5,382 bases of DNA, taken from positions 1 through 5,382 of the forward strand of contig JADFOM010000192.1 in the NCBI GenBank assembly GCA_022562835.1, written 5' to 3'. Origin of the DNA: Acidobacteriota bacterium (lineage in GTDB: Bacteria; Actinomycetota; Acidimicrobiia; Acidimicrobiales; SHLQ01). Below, in pieces: positions 1-4,476 of the stretch. Both the position numbers and the translations under genes were made by a program. Numbering within the stretch: the first letter of the stretch is position 1; each line of letters starts with the position of its first letter. A model generated the notes under the pieces. It did not search any database, had not been told where the DNA came from, and saw only the letters and a program-made list of their open reading frames with translations.

Positions 1-407
1 CAGGCGGTGTAGAGCGTCGGCCGGGACTTGCCAGTCGTTCCCCCGGACGTATAGATCCGCATCGGTTCAGCAAGTGCGTCGGCAGGCATCACGCCCTGAT
101 AGTCACCAAACGGAGGATGCGCCTCGATGCTCGATCGGATGTCATCCACCGTGTACGCAGGCGCGATGCTGAGGTCCGTCAACGACGAGATCGCACGCGG
201 ATCAAACCCTGCGTCAACAAATCGGCGGGCGAAGAACGGCACCTTGGACGCGGCATGTGCCCGCGCTCGCAGCCTCGTTAGCTGCTTTGCCTCGATGACG
301 TCCGGCTCGTCGAGCCAGGCCGACTCGAAGTACTCCGGTGGCGGTTCGAACCGATCGGTCAGCTCAGCGAAATCAACCGCCTGAAACGGACGACGAAAGG
401 TTCCCAT
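1..407 (-). CDS. Phenylacetate-CoA ligase-like (PaaK family) adenylate-forming enzyme, N-terminal part only
   Basis: This gene runs off the left edge; 135 residues from the ATG at 407-405 are present, about a third of a usual 430-450 residue PaaK-like enzyme. Seen: a stretch resembling the PaaK N-terminus, with 'SKVPFFARRFVDAGFDP' at residues 54-70 (compare the 'PFYRxxFxxAGxxP' pattern of the family), and then the phosphate-binding loop 'YTSGGTTGKSRP' at 119-130, the ATP/AMP-binding signature of the ANL superfamily. Family members activate an aryl or aryl-acetic acid to its CoA thioester through an acyl-AMP intermediate in the cytosol. The substrate cannot be told because the acid-binding region and C-terminal lid lie outside the window. 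It starts 5 bp after the amidohydrolase stop on the same strand, so it is almost certainly translated from the same mRNA; its ribosome site is weak (GGGG inside the end of the upstream gene). The next most likely assignment is another acyl-CoA synthetase of the same fold. Confidence 0.85.
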   Translation of the reverse strand, partial: MGTFRRPFQAVDFAELTDRFEPPPEYFESAWLDEPDVIEAKQLTRLRARAHAASKVPFFARRFVDAGFDPRAISSLTDLSIAPAYTVDDIRSSIEAHPPFGDYQGVMPADALAEPMRIYTSGGTTGKSRPTLYTA

Positions 408-412
408 GGCGT

Positions 413-1603
413 TTACTCGGCCCCAACGGTTAGTGCGATGTCGGTGGCCTCACGAAACTCGCTCGGGAGATAGCCTTCAGGGAAACGATAGAAGTCGATC
501 GCGTTGTCCCAGAGGATCTTCCTCTTGGACTCCATCGACAGTCTGTCCGGTTCGAGTTCCATGAATTCGGTGGTGGTGTGGGGGTATTTCGAATCCGGAT
601 GTGGGAAGTCGCTCTCCCACAGGATGTGGTCGTCACCCAGCCAACGAATCACATCGATGACAAAGGGGTCCTCACATTCGGTGGTGATCCAGCAGTTGCG
701 TTTGAAATAGTCGGTCGCGTTCATGGTGAGGTCTGGGAACTCCGATGCACCCGCCATTTCGAGGTGCTCGTCGATGCGGTGAAGCCAGGACGGCACCCAC
801 CCGCAGCCAGCTTCCATGTACGCGCAACGCAACCGAGGGAACCGCTCGAACACCCCGTTGACGATCATGGAAAGGCTGGCGTTCATGGCTTCGTGCGCAT
901 GGACTGTGGTGTGCCATTCGGTGAAGGTGAAAAAGCGGTCGGAACCCTCGGTCTGACCTCGCAGGCCCATGAACTCGTGAGTCGCGAAGGCGCAGTCGAG
1001 GTCTTGGATCAGTTCGTAGACCGGGTCGTAGTAGCGGTCGCCGAGGTTGCGGTGGTTGACGAAGTTCGGTCGCGCCCAGAAGGAGCGGATCCCAAGTTCG
1101 TCGTGGGCATATTGGATCTCTTTTACGGCACGGCTTACATCGTTGAGTGGCACCGGGCAACTAGTGGCGATTCGACCGCCGGAGCTCTCGCGCATTTCGG
1201 CGCCCCAACGGTTATATGCGCGGACCATGGCCGCCTGGAGCTCGGGATCGATGCCGTCGAGCCATAGGTCGTATTCGGGGCCATATATGACAGAGACGTC
1301 GATGCCGTCGACGTCATACGCTTTGGCGACACGTTCGCCCGTGAATCCTTCGGTGACGAGGTCGCCGTACTGTTCGATCATGTCTTCGGTGGTCCAGCCG
1401 ATCGCCTTCTGGAACTGCCCGTAGAGGCTCGTGTCGTGTTGTGAGAAACGTCCGTCGACAACGACGGGGTTGTAGGTGTCCAGGCCAGCTGGATTTCGGC
1501 GCGTGATCCGGTCTACGAATCGTGGTTCGAGGTAGCGCTGCCAGAGGTCCGCGGGGTAAATAACGTGCGAGTCGGCATCGAAGACGTTGTAGCCGTTGCG
1601 CAT
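413..1603 (-). CDS. Amidohydrolase-2 family metal-dependent hydrolase/decarboxylase (ACMSD-like TIM barrel)
   Basis: A 396-residue protein of the amidohydrolase-2 family, whose TIM-barrel members hydrolyse or non-oxidatively decarboxylate ring or acyl acids using one divalent metal. Seen: N-terminal 'DADSH' at residues 9-13 in the place of the family's HxH, 'ATHEFMG' with His209 as a likely metal ligand, 'HAHEAMNA' at 235-242, 'FERFPRLRCAYMEAGCGWVP' at 252-271, and 'ESDFPHPDSKYP' at 330-341, which carries the typical C-terminal catalytic Asp332. The length is usual for the longer actinobacterial members. The ATG at 1603-1601 is supported by AGGAG (complement of 1615-1619) with an 11-nt spacer. 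It lies 28 bp after the cupin and 5 bp before the CoA ligase, all on one strand, which suggests a three-gene operon. Pairing with a CoA ligase and a cupin points to breakdown of an aromatic or similar carboxylic acid, but the substrate is not readable from sequence. The exact reaction (hydrolase or decarboxylase) is open. Confidence 0.9.
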   Translation of the reverse strand: MRNGYNVFDADSHVIYPADLWQRYLEPRFVDRITRRNPAGLDTYNPVVVDGRFSQHDTSLYGQFQKAIGWTTEDMIEQYGDLVTEGFTGERVAKAYDVDGIDVSVIYGPEYDLWLDGIDPELQAAMVRAYNRWGAEMRESSGGRIATSCPVPLNDVSRAVKEIQYAHDELGIRSFWARPNFVNHRNLGDRYYDPVYELIQDLDCAFATHEFMGLRGQTEGSDRFFTFTEWHTTVHAHEAMNASLSMIVNGVFERFPRLRCAYMEAGCGWVPSWLHRIDEHLEMAGASEFPDLTMNATDYFKRNCWITTECEDPFVIDVIRWLGDDHILWESDFPHPDSKYPHTTTEFMELEPDRLSMESKRKILWDNAIDFYRFPEGYLPSEFREATDIALTVGAE

Positions 1604-1614
1604 GATGGGTGATG

Positions 1615-1619
1615 CTCCT
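1615..1619 (-). promoter_or_regulatory. Ribosome binding site of the amidohydrolase gene
   Basis: AGGAG on the minus strand, 11 nt before the ATG at 1603. It lies in the 28-bp gap after the cupin stop and supports this start, which directly precedes the 'NVFDADSH' family N-terminus. Confidence 0.6.
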
Positions 1620-1631
1620 GCTGTTAGGCGG

Positions 1632-2033
1632 TCAGGAAAGTCTGGTCGTCGACGCTTCGGGTCGCACGACTATGAAGCGAATGCCTTCGTCGCCGACGGT
1701 GAAGCCGTACTCGGTCTGCGCTGGGACTTCCACGACGTCGCCGGCACTGAGCTGCGGACCTCCGCCCACCTCGCAGCCGCCCTCGAGGATGATCATCAGT
1801 TCGTCGACTGAGTGTGAATGCGGAGGTACTTCGAAGCCCGCTGGCATCTCGGAAAGCTGTGAGTGAAAACCAATGGCACCCTTTGTGACCTGAACGCGCC
1901 GCGCGCCGATAGCAGTCGCCTTGTCGGCGAGTTCGCGCAACTCGGGTGGTGCATCAGCAGCCGTCTCCCAACGAAGGTCGGCCAGATGGTGAAACGTCGC
2001 CGCGTCAAGCGCCGCTTCGCTGTTGTTGGTCAT
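1632..2033 (-). CDS. Single-domain cupin (cupin_2) with the motif-2 histidine replaced by tyrosine
   Basis: A 133-residue one-domain cupin, first gene of the leftward operon. Seen: cupin motif 1 is complete, 'GFEVPPHSHSVDELMIILEG' at residues 66-85, giving His72, His74 and Glu78 as metal ligands. Motif 2 is 'GDVVEVPAQTEYGF' at 98-111, where the usual 'PxGxxH' Gly is Gln106 and the fourth ligand His is Tyr109. About 60 residues precede the barrel motif and contain a likely short helix (around 24-41). Small cupins of this kind act as dioxygenases, isomerases, decarboxylases or ligand-binding proteins, so no reaction is assigned. The ATG at 2033-2031 has a good site, GAGGG (complement of 2040-2044), 6 nt upstream. 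It faces the MarR gene across a 276-bp divergent region containing two operator copies, so it is probably repressed by that regulator. A catalytically altered or purely binding role is possible because of Tyr109. Confidence 0.85.
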   Translation of the reverse strand: MTNNSEAALDAATFHHLADLRWETAADAPPELRELADKATAIGARRVQVTKGAIGFHSQLSEMPAGFEVPPHSHSVDELMIILEGGCEVGGGPQLSAGDVVEVPAQTEYGFTVGDEGIRFIVVRPEASTTRLS

Positions 2034-2087
2034 TGTGATCCCTCATTTGGTGTGCACAGATATGTCCGTGTAGACGCTCCAGTAATT

Positions 2088-2118
2088 ATCTACTACTAGA
2101 TATTCTTACTATAGACTA
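2088..2118. promoter_or_regulatory. Putative MarR operator copy 1 (cupin-operon side)
   Basis: Two abutting inverted repeats are seen. The first is ATCTA-CTAC-TAGAT at 2088-2101, a perfect 5-bp-arm repeat that extends to TATCTA/TAGATA at 2087-2102. The second is TATTCT-N6-AGACTA at 2101-2118, with 5 of 6 arm positions pairing. The whole element matches the copy at 2202-2232 at 22 of 31 aligned positions with no gap. It overlaps the best leftward -10 candidate, so binding here would block the cupin operon. Binding by the adjacent MarR protein is an inference from position and symmetry. Confidence 0.6.
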
Positions 2119-2137
2119 TTATTCGCGAGACACGCAA
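2108..2137 (-). promoter_or_regulatory. Candidate promoter for the cupin-amidohydrolase-ligase operon
   Basis: On the minus strand, TATAGT (complement of 2108-2113, 5 of 6 to TATAAT) is preceded at an 18-bp spacer by TTGCGT (complement of 2132-2137, 3 of 6 to TTGACA). This would start transcription near 2101 and give a leader of about 68 nt to the cupin ATG. The -10 lies inside operator copy 1. The weak -35 match makes this tentative. Confidence 0.3.
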
Positions 2138-2167
2138 GCCCCCGGAACAGAAGACGTCTCCGAGGGC
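2138..2167. other. GC-rich inverted repeat (hairpin) between the two operator copies
   Basis: GCCCCCGG at 2138-2145 pairs with CCGAGGGC at 2160-2167 at 7 of 8 positions, around a 14-base loop. The loop itself ends in the perfect 8-bp palindrome AGACGTCT (2152-2159). No T-run follows on either strand, so a standard intrinsic terminator is unlikely. It could be a second protein-binding site, or a structure that separates the two promoters. No function is claimed. Confidence 0.4.
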
Positions 2168-2197
2168 CCAAGGGTCAGCCATCTCGCGCCGTCGAGG

Positions 2198-2203
2198 TAT
2201 CAT
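2198..2203 (+). promoter_or_regulatory. Candidate -10 box for the marR-cupin operon
   Basis: TATCAT matches TATAAT at 5 of 6 positions and lies directly against operator copy 2, which would cover the start site. No convincing -35 hexamer is present at 16-18 bp (the region reads around TCAGCC). The predicted leader would be about 100 nt. Low confidence. Confidence 0.25.
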
Positions 2204-2232
2204 CTATAGGTAGATAGTCTGGATACAGACTA
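2202..2232. promoter_or_regulatory. Putative MarR operator copy 2 (marR side)
   Basis: This copy has two perfect inverted repeats sharing one base: ATCTA-TAGG-TAGAT at 2202-2215 and TAGTCT-GGATAC-AGACTA at 2215-2232. The second is an 18-bp dyad with 6-bp arms, the size and shape typical of MarR-dimer operators. The dyad centres are 15 bp apart, which would suit two dimers side by side. It is in the same orientation as the copy at 2088-2118 and lies 78 bp before the marR ATG, consistent with autorepression (inferred). Confidence 0.65.
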
Positions 2233-2309
2233 AGTTCGGACCACAGCACCGCCGAGAACGACACGAGGCCGGAACCATTAGCAAGAACCAATCTCGCCAG
2301 CCGCTCCCA

Positions 2310-2783
2310 ATGCCCGCCTACCTCGCTCACGAGGTTGGGCCTGCCGCGTTGTTCACCCGACTCCAACGGGTTGGGATTCATCTCGAGGTGCTTCAGCGAG
2401 AAGCGATGGTCGACGTCGAGGTCACCTTCGGGGACTTCGTCATCCTCGCCACGCTGCATCGAGAACCGCCACCCCACGAGCTGCCGGTGAGCCAAATTGC
2501 CAGCTACATCCTTCGACCCATGGGTTCGATCAGCCAGGCCCTCGACCGAATCGAACACGAGGGACTTGTGGCCCGCACCCACGACGCCACAGACCGCCGT
2601 CGAGTGATCGTCACGCTCACCGAGCAAGGCGCAATGGTCGTCGACCGAGCACAACAATCCTACGAACGCGTCAGACTGCGAGTGTTCGATCGCCTTACGA
2701 ATGGTGAGCTTTCAGCAATCGACGGAGCGGTGACCACGCTGCTCGGCGCGTTCGATGCCGACTATGAGGAGAACAACACATGA
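2310..2783 (+). CDS. MarR-family winged-helix transcriptional regulator
   Basis: A 157-residue protein of normal MarR length. Seen: N-terminal dimerisation helices (residues 11-50), then a winged helix-turn-helix, 'LPVSQIASYIL' at 58-68, recognition helix about 70-83 ('RPMGSISQALDRIE'), and the wing 'DATDRRRVIVTLTEQG' at 92-107, which carries the family's 'DxRxxxVxLTxxG' signature. A C-terminal helical pair completes the dimer interface. MarR proteins usually repress divergent operons and let go of DNA on binding phenolic or aromatic acids or acyl-CoA thioesters. Here the neighbouring CoA ligase and amidohydrolase make such a ligand plausible (inference). The frame is open back to a stop at 2211-2213 but has no upstream ATG, GTG or TTG, so the ATG at 2310 is the first possible ordinary start; it lacks a clear Shine-Dalgarno. 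Its stop overlaps the next gene (ATGA), so the two are translationally coupled. Confidence 0.93.
   Translation: MPAYLAHEVGPAALFTRLQRVGIHLEVLQREAMVDVEVTFGDFVILATLHREPPPHELPVSQIASYILRPMGSISQALDRIEHEGLVARTHDATDRRRVIVTLTEQGAMVVDRAQQSYERVRLRVFDRLTNGELSAIDGAVTTLLGAFDADYEENNT
2766..2771 (+). promoter_or_regulatory. Strong ribosome binding site for the second cupin
   Basis: GAGGAG lies within the last codons of marR, 8 nt before the ATG at 2780. It fixes the start of the downstream cupin at the ATGA overlap. It is far stronger than anything upstream of marR, which suggests that the cupin is made in greater amounts than the regulator. Confidence 0.75.
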
Positions 2784-3298
2784 GCAGCGAGACGCCACGC
2801 ATCGCCGGCGTCGAACACACGATCATCCATCCGGGCAGCAACGACGACGTGCCGTGGATCGCGGTGCGCAGTCAGCGCAACCCCGACGGCAGCGAATCGC
2901 ACGTGTGGGAACGTTGGATCGCGTTTTCGGTCGAGCCGCTCTACCTCGCGCTGTTCGCGCGTTGGGATCCAAACATGATCGTGCGCCGTCACGGTCACTA
3001 CAGCCCTCATGTCCTCACGGTCCTCGAGGGAGAGTTCAGTTGCGACGGTGAAGTGTGCAGACCCGGCAGCCACCTCGAACTCCCGCTCGGTGCCTCGTTT
3101 GGCCCGTTCGTAGCAGGACCGGACGGAGTTCACCTCTATGAGGTGATGATGGGTGACCCGCGCTCGTGGAGCGATGAGCCCGAGGCGATGGCAACAATTC
3201 TCGCCGAGCGACGCGTCGAACAACTCCCGGACCCACCTATTGACCTGCCGGCGGGCCTCAAAGACCTCCGCGCCGTGTTCTCAAAGGGCGCAGAGTAG
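2780..3298 (+). CDS. Cupin-domain protein with divergent metal site (HxHxxxH), co-operonic with marR
   Basis: A 172-residue single-domain cupin. Seen: beta-rich N-terminus (26-60), motif 1 'RRHGHYSPHVLTVLEGEF' at 69-86 with His71 and His73, but His77 where Glu is canonical. Motif 2 is 'PGSHLELPLGASFGPFVAG' at 95-113, with Phe107 in the usual His position, followed by 'HLYEVMMGDPRSW' at 118-130. The C-terminal 40 residues lie beyond the barrel and are helix- and turn-rich. The 'FGPFVAGPDG...EVMMGDPRS' block recalls a group of uncharacterised actinobacterial cupins (from memory, not searched). Whether it binds metal is uncertain: three histidines in motif 1 could still form a site. It is coupled to marR by a 4-bp ATGA overlap and has a strong ribosome site. 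It may be an enzyme of the same pathway or a small-molecule binder; no reaction is assigned. Confidence 0.85.
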   Translation: MSSETPRIAGVEHTIIHPGSNDDVPWIAVRSQRNPDGSESHVWERWIAFSVEPLYLALFARWDPNMIVRRHGHYSPHVLTVLEGEFSCDGEVCRPGSHLELPLGASFGPFVAGPDGVHLYEVMMGDPRSWSDEPEAMATILAERRVEQLPDPPIDLPAGLKDLRAVFSKGAE

Positions 3299-3379
3299 GT
3301 TCGGTGTGTGCACCGGCAGGTTGTGCAATCGCGACCTACGGTGCATCGGTACTGATGACACGAGAGAACGGATGGTGCG

Positions 3380-3784
3380 ATGAGCGAGTTCAACGACCAG
3401 ATAATCGCGGAGTTTCGAGCTAACGGCGGCAGAGTTGAGGCCTTCGGCGACGCACCAATGGTGGTGCTCCATGCGGTCGGCTCGAAGTCGGGCGAGGTCC
3501 GCGAGACTCCGCTCGTGGCACTCGTCGAAGGCGACGAGTTGTTCGTCTTTGCCTCGGCCGCCGGGGCGCCCAAAAATCCGAGCTGGTACCACAATCTGAA
3601 GGCCAACCCCGAGATCGACGTCGAGTACGGAACAGAGAAGTTCCGTGCCAGGCTCACCGAGCTCGACGACCCCGAGAGGGGTGAGCGGCTCGACGCCCAA
3701 GCAGAACTGATGCCCGCCTTCGGTGATTACATACCTAGCGCGGCACCAAGACTGATCCCAGGCTTTCGCATCGACCGGCTCTGA
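3380..3784 (+). CDS. Ddn-like F420-dependent nitroreductase/quinone reductase family protein
   Basis: A 134-residue split-barrel flavin-type protein of the deazaflavin-dependent nitroreductase family (Ddn of Mycobacterium is the namesake). Seen: 'NDQIIAEFRANGG' at residues 5-17, 'VGSKSGEVRETPL' at 33-45 (the family's TTGxKSGxxRxxPL block), 'FVFASAAGAPKNPSWYHNLK' at 55-74 and 'ANPEIDVEYG' at 75-84. The last two form the phosphate and cofactor contacts in known members. It is slightly shorter than typical 140-150 residue members but intact. Members reduce quinones, nitro compounds or enones with F420H2 in the cytosol or at the membrane face; the substrate here is unknown. The ATG at 3380 has only weak sites upstream (GGATGG at a 4-nt spacer). 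The gene follows the second cupin by 81 bp on the same strand, so it may be in the same transcript, and ends 9 bp from the convergent methyltransferase. Confidence 0.9.
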   Translation: MSEFNDQIIAEFRANGGRVEAFGDAPMVVLHAVGSKSGEVRETPLVALVEGDELFVFASAAGAPKNPSWYHNLKANPEIDVEYGTEKFRARLTELDDPERGERLDAQAELMPAFGDYIPSAAPRLIPGFRIDRL

Positions 3785-3793
3785 GGTCTCCAG

Positions 3794-4405
3794 CTAAACG
3801 GCCACAACACTCAGCACCGCCACGATAAAATCGGACTCTGCGGTGAACGGCCGCAGGTCCCAGGTCGACAGCTCGACATCTAGAGACAGGCCGGCTTCGA
3901 CGACATCGGAGCGGAAGTCCTCGAATTCGTAGTCGCGTCCCGCGCCGAACCCAACGATGATCCGCCCTTCGCCAAGTACGTGTCGGCCGAGGCGTGCCAG
4001 TACCTCGCGGCGAGTGCCCGGGGCCAAGAACGGCATGACGTTTCCGGCTGCGAAGACCACGTCGAAGCCTTCTGGAATACCTCTGGCCGGAAGGTCGAGC
4101 TCTGAAAGGTCGCCCACGAGCCAAGTCGGGCCGGGATGGTCTTTGCCGGCCGCAGCGATCAGTGCCGGATCGCCGTCGACCCCGACGACGTCATGACCGA
4201 GCGTCGCAAGCAGGGATCCGACCCGGCCCGACCCGCAGCCGGCGTCGAGTATCCGGGCACCGCGCGGCGCCATTGCGTCGATCAGTCTCGCCTCGCCCGC
4301 GAGGTCTGCGCCGTCGGCGGCCATGGTCCGGAACCTCTCGATGTACCAGCTGGAGTGCTCGGGCTTCTCCTCGACAAGTTTCTGCCAGTTGCTCTTCTCT
4401 GCCAC
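3794..4405 (-). CDS. Class I SAM-dependent methyltransferase
   Basis: A 203-residue Rossmann-fold methyltransferase. Seen: motif I 'RILDAGCGSGRVGSLLATLG' at residues 51-70 (SAM glycine loop), the acidic ribose contact Asp77 in 'VVGVDGDPALI' at 73-83, 'GDLSELDLP' at 98-106 (adenine contact region) and motif IV-like 'FDVVFAAGNVMPFL' at 114-127. The family is broad (type 11/25 like), so the methyl acceptor cannot be named. The start is GTG at 4405-4403, chosen because GAGGAG lies 4 nt upstream and the first residues (MAEKSNWQKLVEEKP) begin a plausible N-terminal helix. The gene is convergent with the F420-dependent oxidoreductase, with only 9 bp between the two stop codons. It lies 71 bp downstream of the enolase-superfamily gene on the same strand and may be cotranscribed with it. 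It has no evident link to the marR-controlled module. Confidence 0.92.
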   Translation of the reverse strand: MAEKSNWQKLVEEKPEHSSWYIERFRTMAADGADLAGEARLIDAMAPRGARILDAGCGSGRVGSLLATLGHDVVGVDGDPALIAAAGKDHPGPTWLVGDLSELDLPARGIPEGFDVVFAAGNVMPFLAPGTRREVLARLGRHVLGEGRIIVGFGAGRDYEFEDFRSDVVEAGLSLDVELSTWDLRPFTAESDFIVAVLSVVAV

Positions 4406-4409
4406 GGGT

Positions 4410-4415
4410 CTCCTC
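4410..4415 (-). promoter_or_regulatory. Ribosome binding site deciding the GTG start of the methyltransferase
   Basis: GAGGAG on the minus strand, 4 nt before the GTG at 4405-4403. No ATG lies nearby in frame, so this site supports the GTG start. Confidence 0.65.
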
Positions 4416-4476
4416 TTTGGCTCGCCGGTTCAGGATATGGCGCACCATCAGCCGTTGGTCACCGCCGCGTCAACTC

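Larger units (their letters stand above)
2034..2309. promoter_or_regulatory. Divergent regulatory region between the cupin operon and the marR operon
   Basis: This 276-bp non-coding stretch separates the leftward cupin-amidohydrolase-ligase operon from the rightward marR-cupin operon. It contains an AT-rich island (about 2081-2125) unlike the GC-rich coding DNA around it, two copies of a composite inverted-repeat element, and a GC-rich hairpin between them. Promoters for both directions must lie here, since the genes diverge. The arrangement is classic for a MarR-type regulator controlling itself and its neighbouring operon. Confidence 0.75.

Noticed and set aside
127..384. An 85-codon plus-strand frame near the left edge
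   Set aside because: It is opposite the PaaK-like gene, which carries the ATP-binding loop; no support for the plus frame.
672..1160. A 162-codon minus-strand frame inside the amidohydrolase
   Set aside because: The translation is Arg/Pro/His-rich and low in complexity, the usual look of an out-of-frame reading in high-GC DNA.
578..1267. A 229-codon open frame on the plus strand
   Set aside because: It lies wholly opposite the amidohydrolase, whose motifs are unmistakable, and its translation shows no recognisable domain; it is an antisense shadow of GC-rich coding DNA.
413..1603. Naming the amidohydrolase ACMSD or a specific decarboxylase
   Set aside because: The fold and motifs fit the family, but the HxH motif is altered and no substrate-determining residue can be judged without alignment.
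2050..2057. GTGTGCAC before the first cupin, also found at 3306-3313 before the Ddn-like gene
   Set aside because: An 8-base match within 5.4 kb is not compelling, and the flanks do not match; probably coincidence.
2175..2657. A 160-codon minus-strand frame opposite marR, reaching into the divergent region
   Set aside because: It overlaps the well-supported marR gene and operator copy 2, and shows no domain of its own.
3302..3315. Small hairpin CGGTG-TGTG-CACCG after the second cupin, considered as a terminator
   Set aside because: Only a 5-bp stem with no following T-run; too weak to call.
3136..3700. Minus-strand frames of 173 and 139 codons opposite the second cupin and the Ddn-like gene
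   Set aside because: Both are antisense to genes with clear family motifs, and their compositions are not protein-like.
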